DNA of 64,000 nt from Croceifilum oryzae (GCF_030814315.1 NZ_JAUSUV010000007.1:62001-126000); one strand, 5' to 3'. Positions 1 through 9,799 are shown, counted from the first letter of the stretch. The notes: generated by a model from the sequence alone, not told the origin. Made by a program: numbers and translations.

Positions 1-1
1 A

Positions 2-634
2 GGATTTGATATTCTGCAAAGCAAAGGACTTATTACGATTTTAATTGGGCTCCTGATTTCACCCGTTTTAGGTGCCATCGTAGCGTTTATTTTTATGAAG
101 ATTATCCGAGCTTCCTTTGCGAATCAACCTGCTTCCCGTGTAAAAAGGATCTTTAAGCCGTTGCAGATTTTCTCTTCTGGATTTATGGCTTTTAGCCATG
201 GTGCGGCAGATGCACAGAAGGCAATGGGCATTATGGCTCTTGCCCTACTGGTAGGAGGGTATCAGACCGAATTAAATATTCCTACTTGGGTCAAGATTTC
301 AGCTGCCACAGCAATGGCGCTTGGTACAGCAATCGGTGGATGGAAGGTCATTCAAACGATTGGTTCCCGTTTGAGCCGCCTAGAGACACCACATGGCTTT
401 GCTGCTGAGACGGCGGCGGCTACGATTTTGACGACAGTCGCAGGGATGGGGGTTCCGGTTAGTACCACGCATACGATTACAGGGTCGATTATCGGTACAG
501 GGATTGCAGAGCGAATTCGCAGTGTTCGCTGGACTGTAGCGAAGAAAATCGTGTATGCATGGGTTCTTACTCTACCTGGAACAGCGATCATGGGTTATAT
601 CTTGTATACCGTACTAAGTTTCTTGGAACATTAA
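2..634 (+). CDS. pit: PiT-family inorganic phosphate permease (C-terminal part)
   Basis: The frame is open from base 2, so the gene starts before the window and only about the last 210 residues are present. The visible part is a chain of hydrophobic segments typical of PiT (PHO4) phosphate/cation symporters in the cytoplasmic membrane. Two family hallmarks are seen: FSHGAADAQKAMGI, matching the duplicated phosphate-binding signature (normally ...SHGxNDxxKxxG, here with A in place of N), and PVSTTHTITGSIIGTG. An internal ATG at 95 exists but is not the real start. The gene ends in a clear hairpin terminator. Family assignment is secure; the exact ion coupling is not visible. Confidence 0.88.
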   Translation, partial: GFDILQSKGLITILIGLLISPVLGAIVAFIFMKIIRASFANQPASRVKRIFKPLQIFSSGFMAFSHGAADAQKAMGIMALALLVGGYQTELNIPTWVKISAATAMALGTAIGGWKVIQTIGSRLSRLETPHGFAAETAAATILTTVAGMGVPVSTTHTITGSIIGTGIAERIRSVRWTVAKKIVYAWVLTLPGTAIMGYILYTVLSFLEH

Positions 635-663
635 GCCTGGAGTCACTTGACTTCGGGTTTTTT
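633..663 (+). terminator. Rho-independent terminator of the phosphate permease
   Basis: A 12-bp stem (AAGCCTGGAGTC with GACTTCGGGTTT, allowing G-U pairs) with a 4-nt loop is followed by a T run; it overlaps the stop codon. Confidence 0.85.
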
Positions 664-772
664 CTATACTCGAAATCGGTGTATTTTTTCAGATAACATG
701 CTATGATATGTGGCATATAGGATGCTAAGAGATATTTATAGCGTTTTGTGTACATAAGAGGAGGATTTTCTT

Positions 773-2197
773 TTGGAAAAGCAGATCAATTGGTTGGAGG
801 AAGTTTCGAAGAGAGAAAGCCAATTATTAGAAGATACAAAAGGATTATTATCAATTCCTAGTATTTTAGATGAATCAACCGCTCGCGAGGGAGCACCATT
901 TGGCGCAGAGGTTGCTAATGCGATTCAATATGTAACCAATCTAGGAGCGAGAGATGGCTTCCAAACGAAAAATGTAGATGGTTATGCGATGCATGTGGAG
1001 ATGGGCGAAGGGTCGGAGCTGATCGGTGTACTTGCCCATGTGGATGTCGTACCTGTCGGAGAAGGTTGGACATCGCCTCCGTTTGAGCCGGAAATCCGGG
1101 ATGGACGACTCTATGCTCGGGGAGCGATTGATGATAAAGGACCCGCAATGGCGGCTTATTATGGGATGAAATTGATTCACGAGCTAGGATTGCCTTTGTC
1201 TAAACGTGTGCGCCTTATTTTAGGAGGAGACGAAGAGTCCTTATGGCGTTGTATGAAACACTATTTTGCGAAGGAAGAGATGCCTTCAATGGGCTTCACG
1301 CCTGATGCTGATTTTCCAATCATCAATGCGGAAAAAGGATTTTATGATATTCAGGCAAACGGAACGACAGCAGCTTCTGTGACGGAAGCTGTAGAGGGAG
1401 TCTGGACGCTGGAATCGTTCCAATCCGGACAACGTGTGAACATGGTTCCCGACTTAGCCACGGCGGTACTCGTAGGGGAAGAGGACGTTTTTGAGTTAAA
1501 AGAGCAATTCCAAGATTTCTTGCTACAAAAGGGAATCCAAGGATATGCAGAAGAGGCGAATGAGCATGTGACCTTGGTTGTCCGCGGAGTTTCTCATCAC
1601 GGATCGGAGCCGGAAAAAGGGCTAAATGCTGCATTAGAATTGGCTCGATTTTTAACCACTGTTAAGTTGGATGCAGTAGGTGGCCGTTATATTAAGTTGA
1701 TTGATAGCTACTTGGTGGATAGCTTTTTCGGTGAGAAATTGGGGGTTGCCCAAGAGGATGAGAAAACCGGCGCTCTTACTGTAAACGCTGGAGTCTTCAA
1801 CTATACAATGGGTGAGGGCGAAGGAGTACGATTAAACCTTCGTTATCCGATTTCGATTGATGATGATCAATTGCTTGAGCAACTTCGTGAGAAGCTAGCT
1901 GTGTATGACCTTGAGATTATCCATTATGATCGCAAGCGTGGGCATTATCTCTCACCTGATCATCCACTTGTATCCACATTGTCTCGTGTTTACGAAGAAC
2001 AGACAGGGGATCCAGCTAAATTGATGGCAATCGGGGGAGCTACTTACGCGCGTGCGGCACAAAACTGTGTGGCATTCGGGCCTTTGTTCCCAGGTCGCCA
2101 AGAAGTGGCACATCAAAAGGATGAATTTATTGAATGGGAAGATATGATTCGGGCTACTGCGCTTTATGCTCAGGCGATCTATGAATTAGCGAAATAA
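773..2197 (+). CDS. pepV: Xaa-His dipeptidase PepV (M20 metallopeptidase)
   Basis: Cytosolic zinc dipeptidase of the M20 family, which releases amino acids from dipeptides. The usual metal ligands are visible: His89 and Asp91 in LAHVDVVP, an Asp at 120/121 in GAIDDKGP, the Glu154-Glu155 pair in GGDEESLW, the Asp of TPDADFP, and a late His in QEVAHQKDEF. Length (474 aa) is normal for PepV. The start is TTG at 773, about 7 bases after the strong Shine-Dalgarno AGAGGAGGA; no ATG in frame fits better. Stands alone between two terminators. The PepV subgroup call rests on length and the conserved C-terminal GGATYARAAQN stretch. Confidence 0.93.
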   Translation: MEKQINWLEEVSKRESQLLEDTKGLLSIPSILDESTAREGAPFGAEVANAIQYVTNLGARDGFQTKNVDGYAMHVEMGEGSELIGVLAHVDVVPVGEGWTSPPFEPEIRDGRLYARGAIDDKGPAMAAYYGMKLIHELGLPLSKRVRLILGGDEESLWRCMKHYFAKEEMPSMGFTPDADFPIINAEKGFYDIQANGTTAASVTEAVEGVWTLESFQSGQRVNMVPDLATAVLVGEEDVFELKEQFQDFLLQKGIQGYAEEANEHVTLVVRGVSHHGSEPEKGLNAALELARFLTTVKLDAVGGRYIKLIDSYLVDSFFGEKLGVAQEDEKTGALTVNAGVFNYTMGEGEGVRLNLRYPISIDDDQLLEQLREKLAVYDLEIIHYDRKRGHYLSPDHPLVSTLSRVYEEQTGDPAKLMAIGGATYARAAQNCVAFGPLFPGRQEVAHQKDEFIEWEDMIRATALYAQAIYELAK

Positions 2198-2216
2198 TCC
2201 CTGCCCAAATACGAGG

Positions 2217-2252
2217 AAAGACCTATAAGCGATTGAACTGCTTAAGGTCTTT
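2217..2252. terminator. Bidirectional terminator between pepV and the membrane protein gene
   Basis: AAAGACCTATAAGC pairs with GCTTAAGGTCTTT across a 9-nt loop, with A and T runs on both sides; it serves the two convergent genes. Confidence 0.8.
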
Positions 2253-2901
2253 CTTTTTGTTTTTGGGCGAGTTGATATATTTCGGCTACCAGGGAGTTTG
2301 GATCAACGCCTTCTTTGGGCAACGGACGAGCGATTTCGATCGGGACTCCGTGACTTGCTATTCTCTCATAAATAATTAAAAACTGGCCTTTCTTATAGAG
2401 CGGAGAATTATAATTATTTAGGTCAATGGGATCACGATCTTTGCTATCCACGATAAACTTGAGACGATATCCACTTTTTCCGGTAAATGAGCTTTCTTCG
2501 CTATAATCTAACGTTAGTTTCTCAATACTGGACCATTCTTCGATCTCATTTTGATTTATGCTCATAAATGTGTTGTATGTAATTCCATGAGGCGTGGCGA
2601 GTAAATAGTTATCAAAGGCTAAAACGACGGTTGGAGCCATGATCAGATAAAAAGCGGTAAACAGGTAGAAGCTGCGTTTGAGCGCGGTTACTCTTTTGCG
2701 ATTTCGAAAGATGTTGTACAAGAATATGGGAAGCAGAAGAGCAAATATAAAAAAGATGGTGTATGAGAGATGGGTACTCATTAGATAGCTTTGATTGGGT
2801 ACATGATAATTAATCTGTTGGGCGTACATGAGTAAGACCCAAATCCCTCCGGTGAGGATCGCTAATAGGGATAGTTTAAAGAGCCATCTAGCCAGTTTCA
2901 T
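2242..2901 (-). CDS. Unrecognised membrane protein, three transmembrane segments plus soluble tail
   Basis: A 219-aa protein I do not recognise. Three hydrophobic segments lie at about residues 8-27, 47-66 and 78-97, followed by a soluble region of about 120 residues rich in charged and aromatic residues, on the external face if the usual topology rules hold. Start ATG 2901 is preceded by GGAGGGA at good distance. It lies just downstream of nifS on the same strand with a 68-base gap, so it may be co-transcribed with it. In Bacillus this flank of nifS carries the NAD repressor gene; this protein is not that repressor. No catalytic motif is seen. Confidence 0.75.
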   Translation of the reverse strand: MKLARWLFKLSLLAILTGGIWVLLMYAQQINYHVPNQSYLMSTHLSYTIFFIFALLLPIFLYNIFRNRKRVTALKRSFYLFTAFYLIMAPTVVLAFDNYLLATPHGITYNTFMSINQNEIEEWSSIEKLTLDYSEESSFTGKSGYRLKFIVDSKDRDPIDLNNYNSPLYKKGQFLIIYERIASHGVPIEIARPLPKEGVDPNSLVAEIYQLAQKQKERP

Positions 2902-2969
2902 TTGTAGAATCCCTCCGTTCTCTTTCTCTATAGTGGATGGGTTAGGTTATGAGTTCATCAACTGATTGA

Positions 2970-4121
2970 TTAGATTAACAAGGAACGTAAGTAGGTAAGC
3001 ACTTGTGAGAGATGCTCGATCATGATATCGATGTCTTCTTTGGTTGTATCTTTTCCTAAGGTGATACGCATACTTTGGTGGGCGACTTCGTCTGATCGAC
3101 CCATCGCACGGATCACGTGAGAAGAACGATGTTTTCCAGCGCTACAGGCAGAACCACTTGATACATAAATTTGTTGACGATTTAGCTCCAGAAGGATTGC
3201 TTGCCCCTCTACTCGATGAAAGCTGAGATTGATATTGTTAGGGAGGCGTTCGGTCGGGTGTCCGTTTAAGTCCACGTCGCCGATTTCCTGATGAATGCGT
3301 GACCAAGTATACTCTCGTAGCGTGGTTAGTCGCTCGGATTCTCGATGAATTTCTTGGACTGCGAGTTCAGTTGCCACCCCGAACCCAACGATAGCGGGTG
3401 TGTTTAAGGTAGAGGGACGAATTTCTCTCTCCTGTCCACCCCCGTAGAAAAGAGGTTCAATCCGGACTCCCTTTCGGATATAAAGAGCACCGATTCCCTT
3501 AGGACCATATAGTTTGTGACTTCCGATGGAAAGGAGATCGACTCCTAGATCTTCCACTGAACAAGGAACCTTTCCTATATATTGTACCGCATCTGTGTGA
3601 AACAAAATGGAACTATCTTGTAACAATTGACCGATTTCAGCAATGGGCTGAATCGTTCCCACTTCATTATTGGCAGACATGATGGTGACGAGAATTGTTT
3701 TTTCTGTGATTGCATTTGCAACATCTTGAACGTGTACCAGGCCATATGAATCCACAGGCAAATAGGTGACATGAAAGCCTTCTCGTTCCAAATATCGGCA
3801 TGCTTCTAAAACAGCAGGATGTTCGATTGAACTGGTAATAATATGATTACCGTGATGCTTTCTTTTTCTCGCACTACCAATGATGGCTAGATTGTTCGCC
3901 TCGGTACCACTACTGGTAAAGATGACTTCACGGGGACTCGTTGCTCCAATGGCTTGAGCAATCTGCGTTCGTGCATGCTGAATCGCATCGTTTGATTGTT
4001 GTCCCAAATCATGGATGCTTCCCGAATTGCCATATTCTAATTGAAAATATGGCATCATAGCATCAAGAGCCTCTCCGCGGACGGGACTTGTGGCACCGTA
4101 GTCTAAATAAATGGTCTTCAA
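2970..4121 (-). CDS. nifS: Cysteine desulfurase (NifS/NadS type)
   Basis: PLP-dependent enzyme that takes sulfur from L-cysteine for Fe-S cluster assembly. Visible: the PLP lysine Lys203 in SIGSHKLYGPKG, Asp177 of HTDAVQ, His101, and the persulfide-carrying Cys326 in SSGSACSAGK. 383 aa is the normal size. It is divergent from nadB-nadC-nadA, as in Bacillus subtilis, where this paralogue matures the Fe-S cluster of quinolinate synthase NadA; the same role is inferred here. TTG start at 4121 sits 7 bases after AAAGGGGA. The usual companion nadR is not next to it. Confidence 0.93.
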   Translation of the reverse strand: MKTIYLDYGATSPVRGEALDAMMPYFQLEYGNSGSIHDLGQQSNDAIQHARTQIAQAIGATSPREVIFTSSGTEANNLAIIGSARKRKHHGNHIITSSIEHPAVLEACRYLEREGFHVTYLPVDSYGLVHVQDVANAITEKTILVTIMSANNEVGTIQPIAEIGQLLQDSSILFHTDAVQYIGKVPCSVEDLGVDLLSIGSHKLYGPKGIGALYIRKGVRIEPLFYGGGQEREIRPSTLNTPAIVGFGVATELAVQEIHRESERLTTLREYTWSRIHQEIGDVDLNGHPTERLPNNINLSFHRVEGQAILLELNRQQIYVSSGSACSAGKHRSSHVIRAMGRSDEVAHQSMRITLGKDTTKEDIDIMIEHLSQVLTYLRSLLI

Positions 4122-4306
4122 TGCGAGATTCCCCTTTGTAAACGTCTGTTTTCATTATTCATTATACCGAATTAGGGAGCAAACTCATCCTCCTCAAAGG
4201 TTGAAATGAGAGGATTTGTAGAATTGGTTATTGACATTATTTGATTTCCTGAGAAAATGAAACTGAAGTAAATTGTTAACATTTTGTGAAAGAAGGATGC
4301 CTAACG
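4122..4306. promoter_or_regulatory. Divergent nifS / nadBCA control region
   Basis: 185 bases between two divergent starts. On the minus strand a good -10 (TATAAT, complement of 4161-4166) lies about 40 bases upstream of nifS. On the plus strand TTGACA at about 4233 could be the -35 of nadB, but the matching -10 is poor. In relatives this spacer binds NadR; no operator can be named from sequence alone. Confidence 0.4.
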
Positions 4307-5818
4307 ATGTCGATGGTACAAACCGATTATATCGTTATCGGCAGTGGAATTGCAGGTCTTACTACTGCTCTGTCTCTTGGTCGTACCGGTCATGTGATGA
4401 TTCTCACAAAGGCAAAGCAAGAAGAAAGTAATTCTTGGCGTGCCCAAGGTGGAATTGCCGCTGCTGTTGGAGAAGATGATTCTCCTATATTACATCAAGA
4501 AGACACGCTGCGAACAGGAGTGGGGCTATGTAATGTCGAGTCCGTTAACGTGTTAGTTCAGATGGGGCCGAACACCATCGATAAATTGTCTGAGTGGGGG
4601 ACCCGTTTTGATCGCTCAGATGATGGTTGGTCGTTAGGTCGCGAAGGATCTCATAGTGTCTCACGGATTTTACATGTGACAGGAGACTCTACGGGAGCTG
4701 GGATTACCTCGTCCCTTTTAGAGAAAGTACATGAACAATCAAATATACAATTACACCCGCACACAGTGGTACAGGAACTAATCGTACGGGATGGAATCTG
4801 CCACGGCGTTGTGATGATGGATGCAGAAGGCAGCAGGCAAGTCCTCACGGCCCGTAAAGGGGTTATATTGGCTACAGGTGGTTGTGGACAGGTGTTTCGT
4901 TACACAACCAATGATCTCGTTACTACAGGTGATGGATTTGCGTTAGCCCATCGAGCGGGTGCGAAGTTAGTGGATATGGAATTTATCCAATTTCACCCGA
5001 CAGCATTAGCAGTGGAACAAAACCCGATGTTTCTCATCTCCGAAGCGGTTCGAGGAGAGGGCGCATTTCTCGTGAATGATTTGGGTGAGCGGTTTATGAA
5101 GCAATATCATGACTGGGAAGACCTAGCCCCTCGTGATGTCGTATCTCGCTGTATTTATACCGAAATGCAACAAGGGCGCTCTGTATATCTCGATGCTACC
5201 TGTTTAGGCGATTCATTTTCGGAGCGATTCCCGAAAATCTTTTCTAACTGTATGAAGCACGGAATCGATCCACGGACCGATCTAATCCCTGTTACGCCAG
5301 CTACCCACTTTATTATGGGAGGCATCCAGACAGATCTAGATGGAAGAACCAATATCGAGAGACTATTTGCCTGTGGAGAAGTGGCTTGTACAGGTGTTCA
5401 CGGTGCAAATCGTTTAGCTAGTAATTCTTTATTAGAAGGTGCTGTCTTCGCTCAACGAGTGGCGGATAGCGTCTCCGCCCTTCCGGATCTTCCTACGCAG
5501 GAAATCGATTTTCCAGAATATGTTCATTCTTACACAGATCCAGAGCAAGAAATGATCTGGAAAAACGAGATTCGTGAGATTATGTGGGACCATTGTGGAA
5601 TTGTGCGAAATAGAGAACGTTTGGAAACTGGATTGGTACACATTAGGCAATTACGTGATAAAATAGATCGTGGCTTTTTTGAATGTAGAAATATGTTAAT
5701 CACTGCACAAGTCATCTTAGAATCTGCGCTCGCTCGGGAAGAAAGTCGCGGGGGGCACTACAGGGAAGATTTCCCAGATACGAAGGATAAATGGGCAGAA
5801 AAACATCATGTAATCTAG
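4307..5818 (+). CDS. nadB: L-aspartate oxidase
   Basis: FAD enzyme that oxidises L-aspartate to iminoaspartate, the first step of de novo NAD synthesis. Seen: N-terminal FAD-binding IVIGSGIAGLTTALSLG, the SNSWRAQGGIAAA segment, the HVTGDSTGAGI loop, the substrate-region FIQFHPTAL, SEAVRGEGA, and the C-terminal helical domain of the succinate dehydrogenase/fumarate reductase family. ATG 4307 is chosen because AGAAGGA lies 9 bases ahead; a GTG at 4286 is in frame but poorly placed. First gene of the nadBCA operon, 11 bases ahead of nadC. Confidence 0.95.
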   Translation: MSMVQTDYIVIGSGIAGLTTALSLGRTGHVMILTKAKQEESNSWRAQGGIAAAVGEDDSPILHQEDTLRTGVGLCNVESVNVLVQMGPNTIDKLSEWGTRFDRSDDGWSLGREGSHSVSRILHVTGDSTGAGITSSLLEKVHEQSNIQLHPHTVVQELIVRDGICHGVVMMDAEGSRQVLTARKGVILATGGCGQVFRYTTNDLVTTGDGFALAHRAGAKLVDMEFIQFHPTALAVEQNPMFLISEAVRGEGAFLVNDLGERFMKQYHDWEDLAPRDVVSRCIYTEMQQGRSVYLDATCLGDSFSERFPKIFSNCMKHGIDPRTDLIPVTPATHFIMGGIQTDLDGRTNIERLFACGEVACTGVHGANRLASNSLLEGAVFAQRVADSVSALPDLPTQEIDFPEYVHSYTDPEQEMIWKNEIREIMWDHCGIVRNRERLETGLVHIRQLRDKIDRGFFECRNMLITAQVILESALAREESRGGHYREDFPDTKDKWAEKHHVI

Positions 5819-5829
5819 GAGAATAAAAA

Positions 5830-6687
5830 ATGAATTCCATTCAATTGCGTCAGTTTATTCGTGATGTATTGAACGAAGATGTAGGAGCAGGGGATCTGAC
5901 GACTGAATCCATCGTACCAGTCCATCATAAAAGTGTCGCGGTTTTACTAGCGAAACAAGATGGCGTGATAGCAGGATTGCCAGTGGCGGAGATGGTTTTC
6001 CAAGAGTTAGATCCAAGCATTCGCTTCACGGCTATAGTGGAAGAAGGAGAGCGAGTCAGCAAAGGAACGGAAATCGCTCGCATAGAAGGCTTAACCCGTA
6101 CAATTTTAACAGGTGAACGCGTTGCACTGAATCTTCTGCAACGGATGTCAGGGATCGCTACATTGACACGTCAATTGGTTGACTTAGTAGAAGGGCTTCC
6201 TTGCCATGTCTTAGATACTCGAAAGACGACCCCCGGCTTACGGCAACTTGAGAAGTATGCTGTGCGCATGGGTGGCGGGACGAATCACCGCTTTGGACTT
6301 AGCCATGGCGTGATGTTAAAAGATAATCATATTGCGATGGCTGGAAGCATCCAAAAGGCAGTAGAAGCCGTTCGCACTCGTGTCGGTCATATGGTACAAG
6401 TGGAAGTAGAAGCAGATACATTGGAACAAGTGAAAGAAATCCTTACCGTAGATGTAAACGCGATTTTACTTGATAACATGTCTGTACCTACTTTGCGAGA
6501 AGCGGTACGCATGATTGATCGGAAAGTGTGGGTGGAAGCTTCGGGAGGAATCACGCCTGAAACTATTCGCGGGATTGCGGAGACGGGTGTAGATGCGGTG
6601 TCCCTCGGATTCTTAACACACTCAGCTCAAGCACTCGATATTAGTTTAGACTTTGTGGAAGAATTGGAGGGAGACTCATGGCAGTAG
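5830..6687 (+). CDS. nadC: Quinolinate phosphoribosyltransferase (decarboxylating)
   Basis: Converts quinolinate and PRPP to nicotinate mononucleotide. 285 aa, normal length. Family signatures are clear: NEDVGAGDLT near the N-terminus, DTRKTTPGLR with the basic residues that bind quinolinate and PRPP, GGGTNHRFGL, MLKDNHI, and the C-terminal VEASGGI phosphate-binding strand. It follows nadB by 11 bases with its own AGGAGAA and its stop overlaps nadA by 10 bases, indicating translational coupling. Confidence 0.95.
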   Translation: MNSIQLRQFIRDVLNEDVGAGDLTTESIVPVHHKSVAVLLAKQDGVIAGLPVAEMVFQELDPSIRFTAIVEEGERVSKGTEIARIEGLTRTILTGERVALNLLQRMSGIATLTRQLVDLVEGLPCHVLDTRKTTPGLRQLEKYAVRMGGGTNHRFGLSHGVMLKDNHIAMAGSIQKAVEAVRTRVGHMVQVEVEADTLEQVKEILTVDVNAILLDNMSVPTLREAVRMIDRKVWVEASGGITPETIRGIAETGVDAVSLGFLTHSAQALDISLDFVEELEGDSWQ

Positions 6688-7781
6688 GAATGATTCCAAA
6701 TGTGGCAGACCATCTACCAGTAGAGTACCGTAGCTTATCGGATGAAGAATTGGATCGTCGGATTAAAGTAGCAAAGGCACAGCTCGGAAACGATCTCGTC
6801 ATCCTTGGGCATCACTATCAACGCGATGATGTCATCAGGCACGCTGATTATCGCGGAGACTCCTTAAAGCTTGCCCGAATTGGGGCAGAGCAGAGAGATG
6901 CGAAGTATATCATTTTCTGCGGGGTTCACTTCATGGCGGAAACGGCGGATACCTTAGCGGCAGATGAACAGATCATCATTCTCCCTGACCTAAAAGCAGG
7001 TTGCTCGATGGCTGATATGGCTGATATCGAGGATGTAGAGGAAGCATGGGAAGTCATCACTGAGAAATTTGGCGATACCGTGATCCCAGTTACCTATGTC
7101 AATTCAACTGCGGCGATTAAAGCATTTGTGGGGAAACATGGGGGAACGACTTGTACCTCTTCTAATGCGCATCAAGTGCTCACATGGGCGTTTGAACAGA
7201 AAAAGCGCATTCTCTTCCTACCTGACCAACATTTAGGGCGTAATACAGCCTTTGAAATGGGAGTTCCACTCGAAGAGATGGTCATCTGGAGTCCGGGAAG
7301 CGGTGAGTTTGAACAACAAAAAGGCGACCTAGAAGATGTTCGCATGATCCTCTGGAAAGGTCACTGCTCTGTTCATCAAAAGTTTACTGTGGAACAGATC
7401 GATCGTCTGCGTGAACTAGACCCTGAGATTAACATCCTCGTTCATCCGGAGTGCTGTTTTGAAGTCGTTCAAGCATCGGATTATAACGGATCGACAGACT
7501 ATATTATCAAAAAAGTAGCCGCAGCCGCTCCTGGAACGAAGTGGGCGATTGGGACAGAGGTCAACCTAGTTCAACGTCTCGCACAGGAGTATCCGGACCA
7601 ACAAATCCAGCTACTCAGCACGACGATGTGTCCGTGTCTTACGATGAACCGGATTGACCGACCTCATCTACTCTGGACACTGGATAGCATTATCGAAGGA
7701 AATCCAGTGAATCAGATTGAAGTGGATGCAGACACGATTTATTGGTCAAAAGTGGCGTTAGATCGGATGTTAGCAGTATAA
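6678..7781 (+). CDS. nadA: Quinolinate synthase (4Fe-4S)
   Basis: Condenses iminoaspartate with dihydroxyacetone phosphate to quinolinate. 367 aa, the Bacillus-type length. The three cluster-ligand cysteines expected for this type are present: Cys109 (GCSMA), Cys230 (GHCSVH) and Cys320 (MCPCL). The HHYQRDDV and HADYRGDS motifs are intact. Start ATG 6678 lies inside the end of nadC behind GGAGGGAG. Last gene of the operon, followed by a terminator. Its oxygen-sensitive cluster explains the linkage to the divergent desulfurase. Confidence 0.96.
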   Translation: MAVGMIPNVADHLPVEYRSLSDEELDRRIKVAKAQLGNDLVILGHHYQRDDVIRHADYRGDSLKLARIGAEQRDAKYIIFCGVHFMAETADTLAADEQIIILPDLKAGCSMADMADIEDVEEAWEVITEKFGDTVIPVTYVNSTAAIKAFVGKHGGTTCTSSNAHQVLTWAFEQKKRILFLPDQHLGRNTAFEMGVPLEEMVIWSPGSGEFEQQKGDLEDVRMILWKGHCSVHQKFTVEQIDRLRELDPEINILVHPECCFEVVQASDYNGSTDYIIKKVAAAAPGTKWAIGTEVNLVQRLAQEYPDQQIQLLSTTMCPCLTMNRIDRPHLLWTLDSIIEGNPVNQIEVDADTIYWSKVALDRMLAV

Positions 7782-7786
7782 ACAGT

Positions 7787-7838
7787 AAAAAACAGCGGTT
7801 GTAGCAGAAGGATGTGCCTTCGTTACACCGCTGTTTTA
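7787..7838. terminator. Bidirectional terminator between nadA and the sensor kinase
   Basis: AAAACAGCGGTTGTAGC pairs with GTTACACCGCTGTTTT around a 16-nt loop; it serves both convergent genes. Confidence 0.85.
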
Positions 7839-9605
7839 TTATGCTTTCTTCAAATAGAAATAAAATAGCACGCCATCCTCTGTGTTGTATACACCATAGG
7901 ATGAACCATGCAATTCCAATATTTTTTTGGATATAGCCAGACCCAATCCGGTGCCCCCTGTTGAACGCTTACGTGCGGCATCCACTCGATAAAATCGATC
8001 CCAAATTTTATCGATTTGTGACTGTGAAATATGAGTTCCTTTGTTTTCTACACACACTTTTACCTGCTTGTTCTCCTCTACGATTGAGACGATGATTCGT
8101 TCTTGCTCTGGGGTATATCGAATGGCATTGGTGATAAAGTTGGTAAGGACTTGTTCGATCCGATTCTGATTGGAGAGGACTTGAACATGATCCAGCTCTC
8201 GATCTAGTTGCAATTGCTTTTTTTCAATCTCCCATGATAGCTGATCACAAACTTGTTCCGCCAACTCATCGATATAAAAGGACTGCATCTCCATCTTGTA
8301 GGTACCCGATTCGTACTTTGCCAACTCGAGCATCTCCACGATCAGCATATCCATCTTATCCACTTCTTTTTCCATGGCATTGAAGTAATGATCACTCTTA
8401 TGAGCAGCAACCCCATCTTTCAGAATCGAGACACAGCTTTTCATCACACTTAGAGGGGTTTTCAGCTCATGGGATACACTGGCGATAAACTCTTTCCGAG
8501 TCTCCTCTAACTGCTTTTCCTTTTCGATATCATCCTGTAATTTTTCAATATACGACTGCAATTTACGGGATAGCTCATTAATGTTTTGTGATAGATCCCC
8601 AATTTCGTCTTTCGAATGAACGGTAACCATTTCCGAAAAATCGAGGTTTGCGATCTTTTGTGTCGTTTTATTGATTTGAAGCAGAGGACGTGCAATTTGT
8701 TTCGAATAATAAAAGGAAAGGAGCATGGTGAGAAGGAGTACCAAGATAATGAGGTAAATATAATACCCTTCTAACATTTGAACCGCTTCGCTAACGGGTT
8801 GCAGTGAAGTCATAGCGATCATGTAATATATTTTCCCATCGGGGCCTTTAAATGGTTGGATTAAGACTTTATATCTAACACCCTCCCCGTCTACATTTTC
8901 CTCCACTAATTCAGTGGACTCTGTATACATACGGGGTGGCTTTTTCATAGCCATTAATCCTTGAAAAGATAATATTTTTTCAAAGAATAGTCGGTTTGAG
9001 TAAAAAAAACTAGATGACATAGTCGGAAACTCGATATGTTTGATAGTCCCTAATAACGTGGTCGGATTATCACCTAACTCCTGTCGTAGTTTCTTCTCAA
9101 ACTGTTCGTTCCGCTTAGACCGTTGACCTTCATTTCCAATTACAACCCATGTGGGAATAAATGTGCCCTTGTTTTCGAATCCGCCTAAGCTAATGTCATT
9201 TCCAACTTTTACAGTCTCTTCATTCTTTATCTCGTCTATCGTAAAAAAATAATACAAGGGAAGTTTCAGGACTTGTGACTCTTTCTTGGTGTAGGGAAAC
9301 CGTTGTTCGTTTACTTGAACTTCTAGAGCAAAGTCATCGGAATATAGCATCTTTCCTTGATCATCTAAGATGGTCATCCAATTTCCATCGCGATAAAATT
9401 CCTGTTTCAGTTCTTTAATGTTAGAAAAATTGGCGTCCTGATATTTCTTCTGTAAGGCAGTGATTCTTTCTTTTGTATTTGCTACTTTTTGGTTCTCATA
9501 ATATTTTTTAAAGAACACCGTTTGCCCGATAAAAATTGTTGCGATAATCAGCATGCATAATCCAGTTGTAAATAAAAATAGCTTAAATACAATTCCATTT
9601 TTCAT
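7839..9605 (-). CDS. Orphan membrane sensor histidine kinase
   Basis: 588-aa transmembrane sensor kinase. Order: TM1 about 7-28; extracellular sensor domain about 30-280; TM2 about 281-300; HAMP about 301-355; dimerisation/phosphoacceptor domain with His379 in SVSHELKTPL; ATP-binding domain with N box (Asn493 in FITNAIRYT), ENKG box and G2 box GTGLGLAIS at 551-559. All catalytic boxes are intact. ATG 9605 follows GGAGAAG. No response-regulator gene lies on either side, so its partner is elsewhere. The large sensor domain is unlike the common PhoR PAS arrangement; I cannot name its ligand. Confidence 0.9.
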   Translation of the reverse strand: MKNGIVFKLFLFTTGLCMLIIATIFIGQTVFFKKYYENQKVANTKERITALQKKYQDANFSNIKELKQEFYRDGNWMTILDDQGKMLYSDDFALEVQVNEQRFPYTKKESQVLKLPLYYFFTIDEIKNEETVKVGNDISLGGFENKGTFIPTWVVIGNEGQRSKRNEQFEKKLRQELGDNPTTLLGTIKHIEFPTMSSSFFYSNRLFFEKILSFQGLMAMKKPPRMYTESTELVEENVDGEGVRYKVLIQPFKGPDGKIYYMIAMTSLQPVSEAVQMLEGYYIYLIILVLLLTMLLSFYYSKQIARPLLQINKTTQKIANLDFSEMVTVHSKDEIGDLSQNINELSRKLQSYIEKLQDDIEKEKQLEETRKEFIASVSHELKTPLSVMKSCVSILKDGVAAHKSDHYFNAMEKEVDKMDMLIVEMLELAKYESGTYKMEMQSFYIDELAEQVCDQLSWEIEKKQLQLDRELDHVQVLSNQNRIEQVLTNFITNAIRYTPEQERIIVSIVEENKQVKVCVENKGTHISQSQIDKIWDRFYRVDAARKRSTGGTGLGLAISKKILELHGSSYGVYNTEDGVLFYFYLKKA

Positions 9606-9799
9606 ACGTTATCTTCTCCGATATCTAGTCTTCTCCTTAGGATAACCCTAGTATAGTGTATATTATTGATGCATTTTTTGTTTTCATATGGAGAAGTAGT
9701 TGTGATTTTAGCATGAATCGAAAGAAGGGATTCAGGTTATATTGTGGAATTATTCCATAGTGTTTGAAAATATTAACGTACATATGTGGAGGAATTTAT

